Assembly: GCF_000416235.1 (NCBI RefSeq)
Contig: NZ_ATLO01000026.1
Span: forward strand, 62,001 to 126,000
Source: Pseudomonas sp. CFII64
GTDB taxonomy: Bacteria > Pseudomonadota > Gammaproteobacteria > Pseudomonadales > Pseudomonadaceae
Length of the DNA stretch: 64,000 nucleotides
Reading direction: 5' to 3'
Both the position numbers and the translations under genes were made by a program. How positions within the stretch are numbered: position 1 is the first letter of the stretch; each line of letters opens with the position of its first letter. Below the pieces are notes generated by a model. That model was not told the DNA's origin. It saw nothing but the letters and a program-made list of their open reading frames with translations, and made no database searches. This document shows, piece by piece, positions 1 through 7,953 of this stretch.

Positions 1-1564
1 AACCCAGCACGTCTTCGCCCAACTGCCAGGTGCCGCCCGCGCCGCCGTTGACGTGGCTGACCAGCGTTTCGTCGCCATGCTTGCCCAATACCCGTTCCAG
101 CCCACCGGCCACTTGCCATGACCAAGGCTGCAACAGCTCGTTACGTGGGGTCAGCGAGCGGATGGTGGCGATATCCAGCTGTTGCAGCTGCCACTTGTTG
201 CCTTCGTACTGACGCAGCTTGAGTTGCAGGATTTCAATCTGCGCACCCAGCGGGAAGCCGTAAGCGTTGTCATTGAGATCGTGATAGGCCATGCGCAAGC
301 CGTACTCGGCAAAGGCCTTGTCGTCCCGCGTACCCGCGCCAATCTGCCAGGTGCGCGACTGATGACCGTCTTCCGGCAAGCCGGGTCGGGCGATGTCCAG
401 CGCGGGCGGCGGATTCTGATTGATCGCGCGCAGCAGCTCGAAACTGCGCTGCGAACGCGCGCTGTCACGTTCCAGGCCGTTGGCGCGGTAGCGCTCCAGG
501 CGATACGCCGCATCTTGGATCAACGCCCGGCGCTCTTTGGGTTGGGCAAGATAATCGGCGTTTTGCAGTTGTTTCTGATCGGCGCTGACTTGCAGCACCC
601 ATTGCTGCTCGTCGCTGTTCAGCGGTTTGGCGCGCTCCAGTAACTCGCGTTCCCGTGACGGGCGATAATCGATTTTCTCTACCAGACCGGCTGCCTTTAC
701 CGCTTTGACAGTATCGGTCGGGATTGCGGTGAGCGGGAATTGTTCGGTCAGCTGCAAGCCTGGGCGAGCGACCTGAAGCAATTCCAGCAGGCGATAAGAG
801 CAGTTTTCGTCGAAGAAGAAGTAACCGAAACGGATCTGTTTCAGCTCCCAGACGTGCTCGACCATGCGCCCGGTTTCTTCCGGGGTCAGGTTCAAGCGGT
901 ATTCCCAGAGGTCACGGTTTTCCAGGCTGCGGTATTCCGAGAGTTTCTCTTGATACGGCACCAGCGCGAACAAACCCGGATAACCACCCATCAAGCCTTT
1001 CCAGGCGTAAAGAATGCTGTTGTCCATGCCTTCGATGTAAGCGCCGAAGTTGATGGCATAGCTGAGCAGGGCGGTGTGATTGGTTTGTACGTCAGCCTGA
1101 TCGATACGCAGCAAGGTGTGGCCGAACATCGACGACGGGCTGTTCAGGTACGCGGCGGGGAAGATCAGTACAGCGCTGTCCGGGGCGACGTCCTTGAACC
1201 ATTGCTTGAATTCCTTGCACTCAACCGCAGGCAGATCGGTCAGCTTCAGTTGATCACGCAACCAGCGGGTACGGGCTGGATAGACGCATTGCGCATGTTT
1301 TTCGCCAGCACTGGCCGGCGCGTAGATCGCGTCCAGGGTGGCGCTCAGCTCTGCCTTCGGGTCATGGGCACCGTTGGCGGCGAGAAAGAATTTGGAATCA
1401 TCGACATAGCTGCGCCAGCCGCCGAGCTTGGCGGTTTCGTAGTGGCCCAGGGAAATCCAGAACGGCTCATTGGCCAGTTGCTGCAAACGGGCATCGCTCG
1501 CATGGGGAGCGGCGCACAGCGGGGCGCAGACAAACAGCGCCAAATACACAAGGCGTTTGAGCAT
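1..1564 (-). CDS. DUF4105 (Lnb-like) envelope protein, C-terminus outside the window
   Basis: The minus-strand frame is open from an ATG at 1564 to the left edge, so about 521 N-terminal residues are visible and the stop is outside. It begins MLKRLVYLALFVCAPLCAAP, a signal peptide, so the mature protein should be periplasmic or outer-membrane associated. The middle has the DUF4105 signature: NSPSSMFGHTLLRI, followed by FGYFFFDENCSYRLLELL, which supplies conserved His and Cys residues. DUF4105 is related to the Lnb lipoprotein N-acyltransferase domain; transferase activity here is inference only. The last visible part (GAQIEILQLKLRQYEGNKW) looks beta-rich. It lies downstream of the DUF3015 gene on the same strand, separated from it by a strong hairpin. 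Confidence 0.85.
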   Translation of the reverse strand, partial: MLKRLVYLALFVCAPLCAAPHASDARLQQLANEPFWISLGHYETAKLGGWRSYVDDSKFFLAANGAHDPKAELSATLDAIYAPASAGEKHAQCVYPARTRWLRDQLKLTDLPAVECKEFKQWFKDVAPDSAVLIFPAAYLNSPSSMFGHTLLRIDQADVQTNHTALLSYAINFGAYIEGMDNSILYAWKGLMGGYPGLFALVPYQEKLSEYRSLENRDLWEYRLNLTPEETGRMVEHVWELKQIRFGYFFFDENCSYRLLELLQVARPGLQLTEQFPLTAIPTDTVKAVKAAGLVEKIDYRPSRERELLERAKPLNSDEQQWVLQVSADQKQLQNADYLAQPKERRALIQDAAYRLERYRANGLERDSARSQRSFELLRAINQNPPPALDIARPGLPEDGHQSRTWQIGAGTRDDKAFAEYGLRMAYHDLNDNAYGFPLGAQIEILQLKLRQYEGNKWQLQQLDIATIRSLTPRNELLQPWSWQVAGGLERVLGKHGDETLVSHVNGGAGGTWQLGEDVLG

Positions 1565-1604
1565 AGAGGGCAACTAGTCAGGGGATCGGGCGCGGGAGCG
1601 CAAC

Positions 1605-1636
1605 AACTCCTGCCCCTCCGGACAGAGGGGCAGGCG
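1605..1636 (-). terminator. Hairpin after the DUF3015 gene
   Basis: A perfect 10-bp GC-rich stem (CCTGCCCCTC / GAGGGGCAGG, 1609-1634) with a 6-base loop sits about 10 bases past the DUF3015 stop. The 3' flank on the minus strand (AGTTGTTG) is only weakly U-rich, so this is a probable but not classical terminator. Confidence 0.6.
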
Positions 1637-1644
1637 CAACGAGC

Positions 1645-2133
1645 TTAAGCCTGGGTAGCGTATTTCGCCAGGGTTGCATCGTTTTTCAGAACGTTGAGGG
1701 TGTTGTTATGGACGTCGTCAGCAGTCGCGTCGGCCTTGCTGAAGATCTGGTTGAAGTGCTCGTGGGTGACTGCGGCGAAATGCGCACGGTCTTCCGGTGC
1801 AACGCCCAATACCACAGCGTAAGTGGTCAGCGCTTCGCCTTGACCCATTGCCATGTCTTTGGAGAGTTCGTCCATCATGCCGTTCATGGCAATCCAGGAT
1901 TTACCGCCGTAGGTCAGCGCGCTGTTGGTGGAGCAACCGTTGGTGCCCGAGGTCATGCCGAAAGTGGCGTTACCGGAGGTGCCGTTGGTAGTTGATGCCA
2001 GAAAGTGAGCGGGCGTGCCGCGCTGACCTTCAAACAGCATGTTGCCCCAGCCACAATCCGGGCCGCCTGGAGCCTGGGCCATTGCGTTGATGGAAACAGC
2101 TGCGAAGAGAGTACCAAGAAGAATCCGTTTCAT
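1645..2133 (-). CDS. DUF3015 family secreted protein
   Basis: This 162-residue protein starts at the ATG at 2133, preceded by an AGAGAA-type ribosome site, rather than at an upstream in-frame ATG with no ribosome site. It has a signal peptide (MKRILLGTLFAAVSINAMAQ) ending at an AMA-Q cleavage site, followed by a GGPDCGWGNMLF segment and a Gly/Ser/Thr-rich stretch typical of DUF3015. Family members are periplasmic proteins of unknown function. In this window it lies immediately upstream of the DUF4105 gene on the same strand. The two may be related in function, but a strong hairpin separates them, so co-transcription is uncertain. Confidence 0.85.
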   Translation of the reverse strand: MKRILLGTLFAAVSINAMAQAPGGPDCGWGNMLFEGQRGTPAHFLASTTNGTSGNATFGMTSGTNGCSTNSALTYGGKSWIAMNGMMDELSKDMAMGQGEALTTYAVVLGVAPEDRAHFAAVTHEHFNQIFSKADATADDVHNNTLNVLKNDATLAKYATQA

Positions 2134-2410
2134 AGCTTTGTTCTCTTTATATTCAACCAAGGGTCAGGGTTCATGGCCGGTGCAAGCGCCAAGGCGGCCA
2201 GAGTTGTGTTTTTCTGGTACGCGGAACTTGGAGTTTAGGCAGGTTCCAAGGGTTCCGCTGTTTATTACAAATTGTTCATTCGACAAAACGGCCGCGTAGC
2301 GGGTTGTAGCGTTGGCGGGCCAATACACTCATCAGGATTATCCTGCCTTGCAAGTCATGTGCGGCGAGCGCCAGAATGCCGTCATCTGCCCCGTGATGTA
2401 AGGATGCCCG

Positions 2411-4846
2411 ATGCCCGATCCAGTTGCTGCCAGCCTGCGTCTTGCGCCCGAAGCGCTGACACGTCCGTTTTCCGCTGAACAGTTCAGCTTTTCGACGACC
2501 AATGATCTGGAACCCTTTCGCGGAGTGCTCGGTCAGGAGCGAGCAGTCGAAGCCCTGCAATTTGGCGTGGCCATGCCGCGCCCCGGTTACAACGTATTTG
2601 TCATGGGCGAGCCCGGCACCGGTCGGTTCTCGTTCGTAAAGCGCTACCTCAAGGCTGAGGGCAAGCGCATGCAGACCCCTTGCGACTGGGTCTACGTCAA
2701 TAATTTCGATGAGCCCCGCGAACCTCGCGCGCTGGAGCTGCCGCCCGGCACCGCGCACCAGTTCATCACCGATATCGGTGGCTTGATCGATAACCTGCTG
2801 GCGACGTTCCCGGCAGTGTTCGAACACCCGTCCTACCAGCAGAAGAAAAGCGCCATCGACCGCGCGTTCAATCAGCGCTACGACAAGGCACTGGACGTGA
2901 TCGAACGTTTGTCTCTGGAAAAAGACATCGCCCTGTATCGCGACAGCACCAACATCGCCTTTACGCCGATGCTGGACGGCAAGGCGCTGGACGAGGCCGA
3001 GTTCTCGCAACTGCCGGAAGCGGATCGCGAACGCTTCCACGACGACATTTCGTCGCTGGAAGAGCGTCTGAACGAAGAACTGGCCAGCCTGCCGCAGTGG
3101 AAGCGCGAATCGAGCAATCTGCTGCGCCAGCTCAACGAAGAAACCATTACCTTGGCCTTGCAGCCGTTGCTGGCGCCGTTGTCCGAGCAGTACGCGGAAA
3201 ACGCCGCGGTGTGCGCTTATCTGCAAGCGATGCAGGTTTACCTGCTGAAAACCGTGGTCGAGCAGCTGGTCGACGAAAGCAATACCGATGCTCAGGCCCG
3301 CAAGCTGCTGGAAGAGCAATACAGCCCGAGCCTGGTGGTCGGCCATTCCGCCAGCGGCGGCGCGCCGGTGGTGTTCGAGCCGCATCCGACCTACGACAAT
3401 TTGTTCGGGCGTATCGAGTACAGCACTGATCAAGGCGCGCTCTACACCACCTATCGTCAGTTGCGGCCGGGTGCCTTGCATCGGGCCAACGGCGGTTTCC
3501 TGGTGCTCGAAGCGGAAAAAATGCTCAGCGAGCCCTACGTCTGGGATGCCCTGAAGCGCGCGTTGCAATCACGCAAGCTGAAAATGGAATCGCCGCTGGG
3601 TGAAATGGGTCGCCTGGCGACCGTGACGCTGAGCCCGCAAGTGATCCCGTTGCAGGTCAAAGTCATCATCATCGGCGCGCGTTCGCTGTATTACACCCTG
3701 CAAGACCTGGATCCGGACTTCCAGGAAATGTTTCGTGTACTGGTGGATTTCGACGAAGACATCCCGATGTACGACGAGACCCTCGAACAGTTCGCGCAAC
3801 TGCTGAAAACCCGCACCTCGGAAGAGGGCATGGCGCCGCTCACCGCCGATGCGGTGGCGCGACTGGCGACCTACAGCGCACGTCTGGCCGAGCATCAGGG
3901 CCGTTTGTCGGCAAAAATCGGTGATCTGTTTCAGCTGGTCAGCGAAGCGGACTTCATTCGCCAGTTGGCCAACGACGATAAAACCGACGCCGGGCACATC
4001 GAACGAGCCCTCAAGGCCAAGGCGACGCGCACCGGGCGAGTCTCGGCGCGAATTCTCGACGACATGCTGGCGGGCATCATCCTCATCGACACCGACGGCG
4101 CGGCCGTGGGCAAATGCAACGGCCTGACGGTGCTGGAGGTCGGCGATTCGGCGTTCGGCGTGCCCGCGCGGATTTCCGCGACGGTTTACCCCGGCGGCAG
4201 CGGCATTGTCGACATCGAGCGCGAGGTCAATCTCGGCCAGCCGATCCACTCCAAGGGCGTGATGATCCTCACCGGTTATCTGGGCAGCCGTTATGCCCAG
4301 GAATTCCCGCTGGCAATTTCCGCGAGCATCGCCCTGGAGCAATCCTACGGTTACGTGGATGGCGACAGCGCGTCATTGGGTGAGGCGTGCACGTTGATTT
4401 CGGCGTTGTCGAAAACACCGCTCAAGCAGTGCTTCGCGATCACCGGCTCGATCAACCAGTTTGGCGAAGTGCAGGCAGTGGGCGGGGTCAACGAGAAAAT
4501 CGAAGGCTTCTTCCGACTGTGCGAGGCGCGGGGCCTGACCGGCGAACACGGCGCGATCATTCCGCAAGCCAACGTCGCCACGCTGATGCTGGACGAACGC
4601 GTGCTGCAAGCGGTACGTGCCGGGCAGTTTCACGTCTATGCGGTGCGTCAGGCCGACGAGGCGTTGAGCCTGTTGGTGGGTGAACCGGCGGGCGAGCCTG
4701 ACGAAAATGGCGAGTTTCCTGAAGGCAGCGTCAATGCGCGGGTGGTGGAGCGTCTGCGCGACATCTCTGAAATGCTCAGTGACGACGACCTCAAGGAAGA
4801 ACTGGAGAAAGAACCTGCGCAGTTGGCGCCTGAGCTGAAGGCGTAG
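2411..4846 (+). CDS. Lon-like ATP-dependent protease (YcbZ/AsrA type)
   Basis: An 811-residue cytoplasmic AAA+ serine protease. TAAGGA lies 7 bases before the ATG at 2411, which fixes the start; a nearby ATG at 2404 is out of frame. The N-terminal part carries a P-loop-like GEPGTGRF at residues 66-73, a central helical insert follows, and the C-terminal Lon protease domain has the catalytic dyad at Ser653 (DGDSAS) and Lys696 (NEKIEGF). Their spacing of 43 residues equals that of E. coli Lon. Arg72 replaces the usual P-loop Lys. It is shorter than canonical Lon and lacks its N-terminal domain. The likely P. aeruginosa counterpart is PA0779 (AsrA), a stress-induced protease; that assignment is from memory. 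Confidence 0.9.
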   Translation: MPDPVAASLRLAPEALTRPFSAEQFSFSTTNDLEPFRGVLGQERAVEALQFGVAMPRPGYNVFVMGEPGTGRFSFVKRYLKAEGKRMQTPCDWVYVNNFDEPREPRALELPPGTAHQFITDIGGLIDNLLATFPAVFEHPSYQQKKSAIDRAFNQRYDKALDVIERLSLEKDIALYRDSTNIAFTPMLDGKALDEAEFSQLPEADRERFHDDISSLEERLNEELASLPQWKRESSNLLRQLNEETITLALQPLLAPLSEQYAENAAVCAYLQAMQVYLLKTVVEQLVDESNTDAQARKLLEEQYSPSLVVGHSASGGAPVVFEPHPTYDNLFGRIEYSTDQGALYTTYRQLRPGALHRANGGFLVLEAEKMLSEPYVWDALKRALQSRKLKMESPLGEMGRLATVTLSPQVIPLQVKVIIIGARSLYYTLQDLDPDFQEMFRVLVDFDEDIPMYDETLEQFAQLLKTRTSEEGMAPLTADAVARLATYSARLAEHQGRLSAKIGDLFQLVSEADFIRQLANDDKTDAGHIERALKAKATRTGRVSARILDDMLAGIILIDTDGAAVGKCNGLTVLEVGDSAFGVPARISATVYPGGSGIVDIEREVNLGQPIHSKGVMILTGYLGSRYAQEFPLAISASIALEQSYGYVDGDSASLGEACTLISALSKTPLKQCFAITGSINQFGEVQAVGGVNEKIEGFFRLCEARGLTGEHGAIIPQANVATLMLDERVLQAVRAGQFHVYAVRQADEALSLLVGEPAGEPDENGEFPEGSVNARVVERLRDISEMLSDDDLKEELEKEPAQLAPELKA

Positions 4847-4855
4847 CCCAGGCTC

Positions 4856-4946
4856 GTTGGAGCGAGGCTGGCCCGCGAAGGCATTGGATCAGATACAAGG
4901 ATTCAATGAATGTACTGGCCTCTTCGCGGGCAAGCCTCACTCCAAC
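4856..4946. repeat. REP-like inverted repeat, family B
   Basis: Imperfect inverted repeat: GTTGGAGCGAGGCTGGCCCG at the left, and TTCGCGGGCAAGCCTCACTC plus CAAC at the right, around a 40-base spacer. It lies just past the stop of the Lon-like gene and may act as a 3' stabiliser or terminator. The same family recurs at 32282-32523 and 39237-39324. Confidence 0.8.
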
Positions 4947-5093
4947 AGTTCCTTCACAGGCGACCATTCATCCCCAGCTCCTTTCGATTCCGGCTTTTCT
5001 TCTATCCTCTGTTGTTACCACGGTTGTCAAAGGGACTGACGCGCCGCTTCAGTAGTATCGGGAGGTGAATACCGTAACAACGAGGAGCTCGCC

Positions 5094-5423
5094 ATGTTGC
5101 GTAGCCTCTGTCTTACTCGCCAATGCCTGGGTCTGATGACCCGAATCGAATGTGCAATCCGCCCCCTCTCAGGTGACAACGGCATGTGGACGTTGCTGTT
5201 TGCCGCAGGAATGTCAGGGAGTCAGCCTTCCGCAATCAAGGTTCAAGGACCGTTTCACGGCTCTCTGGCCGCCGAGTCGGTGATGATGGCCATTGCCGAA
5301 AGCCTTGCCCTGCAGGGTTATCAGGTGAGCGACGATATCCCCATCTGGAGCGTGCATCTGCAAGGTGAACTACGCCGTCTCAACGGCGATGCCACTCAAC
5401 CCAGAAAGACCTCGCCGTTCTAG
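5094..5423 (+). CDS. Conserved hypothetical protein, 109 residues
   Basis: I do not recognise a named domain. The ATG at 5094 is preceded by GAGGAG 8 bases upstream, a good ribosome site, and the reading frame has normal codon use, so it is probably a real gene. The N-terminus is Cys- and Arg-rich with no signal peptide. The middle (LAAESVMMAIAESLALQGY) looks helical and the end is polar and basic. It stands alone, followed by about 170 bases of non-coding DNA containing the promoter for the next gene. Small cytoplasmic protein of unknown role. Confidence 0.65.
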   Translation: MLRSLCLTRQCLGLMTRIECAIRPLSGDNGMWTLLFAAGMSGSQPSAIKVQGPFHGSLAAESVMMAIAESLALQGYQVSDDIPIWSVHLQGELRRLNGDATQPRKTSPF

Positions 5424-5553
5424 AGGCCATTCGATCTCTTCCTTCAGCGGTGTCTTGCAAGCCATGCCTGAGGCGTGAAATGCAGCAGTGGCATCGTTCA
5501 TTACGGTTTCTCTCCCCCCCCATTTAACAGCGTTCTATGAATTCCAGAGCTGC

Positions 5554-5562
5554 TGGTATACT
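5554..5562 (+). promoter_or_regulatory. Extended -10 promoter for yqhA
   Basis: TGGTATACT fits the extended -10 pattern TGnTATAnT and lies about 32 bases before the yqhA start. There is no good -35 box at the right distance, as is usual for extended -10 promoters. A run of 8 C lies upstream at 5514-5521. Confidence 0.5.
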
Positions 5563-5593
5563 CGCCGGCATTTCCAACCATCTGTGAGTTTCA

Positions 5594-6082
5594 ATGGAAC
5601 GTTTTATCGAAAATGCCATGTACGCCTCGCGCTGGCTGTTGGCGCCGCTGTATTTCGGTTTGTCTCTGGGTTTGCTCGCGTTGGTCCTGAAGTTTTTCCA
5701 GGAGATTTACCACGTCCTGCCCAACGTATTTGCCCTGGCTGAATCGGACCTGATTCTGGTGCTGCTGTCGCTGATCGACATGGCGCTGGTGGGCGGCCTG
5801 CTGGTGATGGTGATGATTTCCGGGTACGAGAACTTCGTCTCGCAGCTGGATATCGATGAAGGCAAGGAAAAACTCAACTGGCTGGGCACCATGGACTCTT
5901 CATCGCTGAAGATGAAAGTGGCCGCGTCCATCGTTGCGATTTCCTCGATCCATCTGCTGCGGGTGTTCATGGATGCCAAGAACATCGAGCCGCAATACCT
6001 GATGTGGTACGTGATCATTCACATGACCTTCGTGGTATCGGCCTTCGCCATGGGCTACCTGGACAAGCTGACCAAGCACTGA
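5594..6082 (+). CDS. YqhA family (UPF0114, TIGR00645) inner-membrane protein
   Basis: A 162-residue integral membrane protein of the UPF0114/YqhA family, close to the usual family length. It starts [20 protein letters not shown], followed by membrane segments at about residues 15-35, 50-75, 105-125 and 133-155. The conserved family stretch [19 protein letters not shown] lies in the middle. The function is unknown. The ATG at 5594 has only a weak ribosome site, but it coincides with the conserved N-terminus. The gene appears monocistronic, driven by the extended -10 element upstream. Confidence 0.88.
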   Translation: MERFIENAMYASRWLLAPLYFGLSLGLLALVLKFFQEIYHVLPNVFALAESDLILVLLSLIDMALVGGLLVMVMISGYENFVSQLDIDEGKEKLNWLGTMDSSSLKMKVAASIVAISSIHLLRVFMDAKNIEPQYLMWYVIIHMTFVVSAFAMGYLDKLTKH

Positions 6083-6222
6083 TCCGGGCTCCCTGCATGA
6101 CCACGCCGCCCGGCCATCGCAAGATGGACGGGCGGTGTCGTTGCTGGCGTTTGGATCCGCTATGTTGTTGTACGGGGTTTGTGGTTTTGCATAACAAACG
6201 TGCAGCTTTAGAGGGATGGCAA

Positions 6223-6528
6223 ATGAACGCATATGAACTGGCAAGGCATGCCAACGCAGGAAGCATCGACGAACTGAACCTGATCTCCATCGAAGGCGGA
6301 ATCTACCTGCTGCAGGCGCGATTGCAGGGCACGGTGGGTTATTTGAATGACGACAACGGCGAAATCATGCATTTGCGCTCGGTCGAGCATGCCCGAGAGT
6401 TGCTGAAGGATTTGCCGCCGTTACCCTTTCACCTCGTCCACGCCGTGGTCCATGACGAAATGTGTGGCATGCCGGTGGACAAGCGCGACCCGCTGCGGGT
6501 GCCGATCAGTTTTCATTCGAAGTGGTAA
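6223..6528 (+). CDS. DUF6482 family protein
   Basis: A 101-residue cytoplasmic protein. I chose the ATG at 6223, with GAGGGA just upstream, over longer in-frame starts because MNAYELARHANAGSIDELNL is the conserved beginning of this Pseudomonas family. The sequence alternates short strands and helices (LISIEGGIYLLQARLQGTVG), suggesting a compact alpha/beta fold. No catalytic motif is apparent. Function unknown. It is followed by a repeat-filled gap before fklB. Confidence 0.75.
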   Translation: MNAYELARHANAGSIDELNLISIEGGIYLLQARLQGTVGYLNDDNGEIMHLRSVEHARELLKDLPPLPFHLVHAVVHDEMCGMPVDKRDPLRVPISFHSKW

Positions 6529-6566
6529 AGGCCTCATCTTCTGAGCTCATTGCTTTGCCACAGTCC

Positions 6567-6663
6567 GTAGGACCGGCTTCAGCCGGGAGGACGGGAGGAC
6601 GGGAGGACGGGAGTTCCAGTTGCGAATCGGCTGACCTTCTCCCGGCTGAAGGCGGTCCTGCAG
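6567..6663. repeat. REP-like inverted repeat, family A, with an 8-bp tandem expansion
   Basis: Left arm GTAGGACCGGCTTCAGCCGG and right arm CTCCCGGCTGAAGGCGGTCC. The left arm is followed by the 8-bp unit GGGAGGAC repeated three times plus a partial fourth copy (6585-6613), an expansion not seen in the other copies in this window. Confidence 0.85.
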
Positions 6664-6747
6664 AATCGGGTCATGCATCTGTGCTAGGCTGCTCGCCCTT
6701 TTGGTTCGGGGCGCTTTGTTTGAGCGTTCCCCTTGCGGAGCAGCGAT

Positions 6748-7365
6748 ATGTCCGAAGTTAACCTGTCTACCGATGAAACCCGCGTCAGCTACGGCATCGG
6801 CCGTCAACTGGGCGACCAGCTGCGCGACAATCCACCACCAGGCGTAAATCTGGATGCAATCCTGGCAGGCCTCACCGATGCATTCGGTGGCAAGCCAAGC
6901 CGTGTGGGTCAGGAAGAAATGTCCGCCAGCTTCAAGGTTATCCGCGAAATCATGCAGGCCGAAGCGGCTGCCAAGGCTGAACAGGCTGCTGGCGCTGGTC
7001 TGGCTTACCTGGCCGAGAACGGCAAGCGTGAAGGCGTGACCACGCTGGCTTCCGGTCTGCAGTTTGAAGTGCTGACCTCCGGCGATGGCGCCAAGCCGTC
7101 GCGTGAAGATCAGGTTCGTACGCACTACCACGGCACACTGATCGACGGCACTGTGTTCGACAGCTCCTATGATCGTGGCGAACCGGCTGAATTCCCGGTT
7201 GGCGGCGTTATTCCTGGCTGGACCGAAGCACTGCAATTGATGAATGCCGGCAGCAAATGGCGTCTGCACGTGCCGAGCGAGCTGGCTTACGGCGCTCAAG
7301 GCGTTGGCAGCATCCCGCCGCACAGCGTGCTGGTATTCGACGTCGAGTTGCTTGACGTTCTCTGA
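6748..7365 (+). CDS. fklB: FKBP-type peptidyl-prolyl cis-trans isomerase
   Basis: A 205-residue FKBP-type prolyl isomerase of the FklB/FkpA group. Start ATG at 6748, with GCGGAG 9 bases upstream; an ATG 15 bases earlier has no ribosome site. The N-terminal helical dimerisation domain (residues 1-95, MSEVNLSTDETRVSYGIGRQ) precedes the FKBP domain (about 115-205), which contains VRTHYHGTLIDGTVFDSSYD, the FPVGGVIPGWTEAL loop and the terminal PPHSVLVFDVELL strand. There is no signal peptide, so it should act in the cytoplasm on folding proteins. It corresponds by position to P. aeruginosa PA4572. Confidence 0.93.
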   Translation: MSEVNLSTDETRVSYGIGRQLGDQLRDNPPPGVNLDAILAGLTDAFGGKPSRVGQEEMSASFKVIREIMQAEAAAKAEQAAGAGLAYLAENGKREGVTTLASGLQFEVLTSGDGAKPSREDQVRTHYHGTLIDGTVFDSSYDRGEPAEFPVGGVIPGWTEALQLMNAGSKWRLHVPSELAYGAQGVGSIPPHSVLVFDVELLDVL

Positions 7366-7388
7366 TCGACTCCAGTCGTATCAGGTGC

Positions 7389-7421
7389 ATGCTGAACGGA
7401 TCGCCCTGATTCGTTCAGCAT
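7389..7421. terminator. Hairpin between convergent fklB and the 7456-7698 gene
   Basis: A perfect 10-bp stem ATGCTGAACG / CGTTCAGCAT with a 13-base loop, located between two convergent genes. There is no U-tract on either side, so it may end transcription weakly in both directions or only protect 3' ends. Confidence 0.5.
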
Positions 7422-7455
7422 CGACGTTCGGTCGGGGGAGTGCGCTGGCTCATGG

Positions 7456-7698
7456 TCAGTGCAGCTCTCCCGCCGGGCGCAGCGCTCGCGCATAGCAGAA
7501 CAGAAACAGATTGCGCACCAGCTCCTTGAGCACCACCGGTTCGCTCGAACTCAGGTCATGCACGTCCAGATCGCCCTGATCACGTAATTCATCCAGCGCT
7601 TCCTCTTCCAGCACTGCACAGACTTCGCCCGTTTCCCGGTGAAGAATCCTGAGGTAAGGGTGCGGGCGATCCAGCCATGCATCGATCAAATAAGTCAT
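7456..7698 (-). CDS. Small iron-regulated protein (PA4570-like)
   Basis: An 80-residue cytoplasmic protein. The start ATG at 7698 has a near-perfect AAGGAGA ribosome site 6 bases upstream. The sequence (MTYLIDAWLDRPHPYLRILH, then an acidic EEEALDELRDQGDLDVHDL) has no motif I can assign. By position, next to ispB, it matches P. aeruginosa PA4570, a protein of unknown function that I recall as strongly induced by iron starvation. Two Fur-type boxes lie directly in front of the gene, so repression by Fur when iron is plentiful is well supported by the sequence. The cytochrome gene I recall at PA4571 is absent here. Confidence 0.82.
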   Translation of the reverse strand: MTYLIDAWLDRPHPYLRILHRETGEVCAVLEEEALDELRDQGDLDVHDLSSSEPVVLKELVRNLFLFCYARALRPAGELH

Positions 7699-7720
7699 GC
7701 GTCTTCTCCTTGGTATGTCC

Positions 7721-7776
7721 AATGAGAATAATTCTTATTGATGGAATAGCAAGTCTCTATTGAGAATTGTTCGCAT
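7721..7776 (-). promoter_or_regulatory. Two Fur boxes upstream of the PA4570-like gene
   Basis: AATGAGAATAATTCTTATT (7721-7739) is a near-perfect 19-bp palindrome matching the Fur consensus. A second, weaker site, TATTGAGAATTGTTCGCAT, lies at 7758-7776. Both are within 80 bases of the start at 7698, the right place to block its promoter. Confidence 0.8.
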
Positions 7777-7905
7777 TTTGCGCCGAGTGGTTGACTGAGG
7801 TCAGTTAATAGCGGAGTCGGCAGGAGGGGGCTTGTCCCCGATAGCGCCAGTTCAGGCTGTGATGATTTTATACCTGCCGCTGCCCGCCCCCTGCATGGTC
7901 GGGCA

Positions 7906-7934
7906 ACAAAAAGCCCGTCACATGGACGGGCTTC
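7906..7934 (-). terminator. Rho-independent terminator of ispB
   Basis: Stem AGCCCGTC / GACGGGCT (7912-7932) followed on the minus strand by CTTTTTGTTG, about 20 bases after the ispB stop. Confidence 0.85.
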
Positions 7935-7953
7935 GTTTGCCTGAGGCAAGCGA

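Noticed and set aside
2276..3568. A 430-codon open frame opposite the Lon-like gene
   Set aside because: Antisense frame of a conserved protease with no recognisable protein features.
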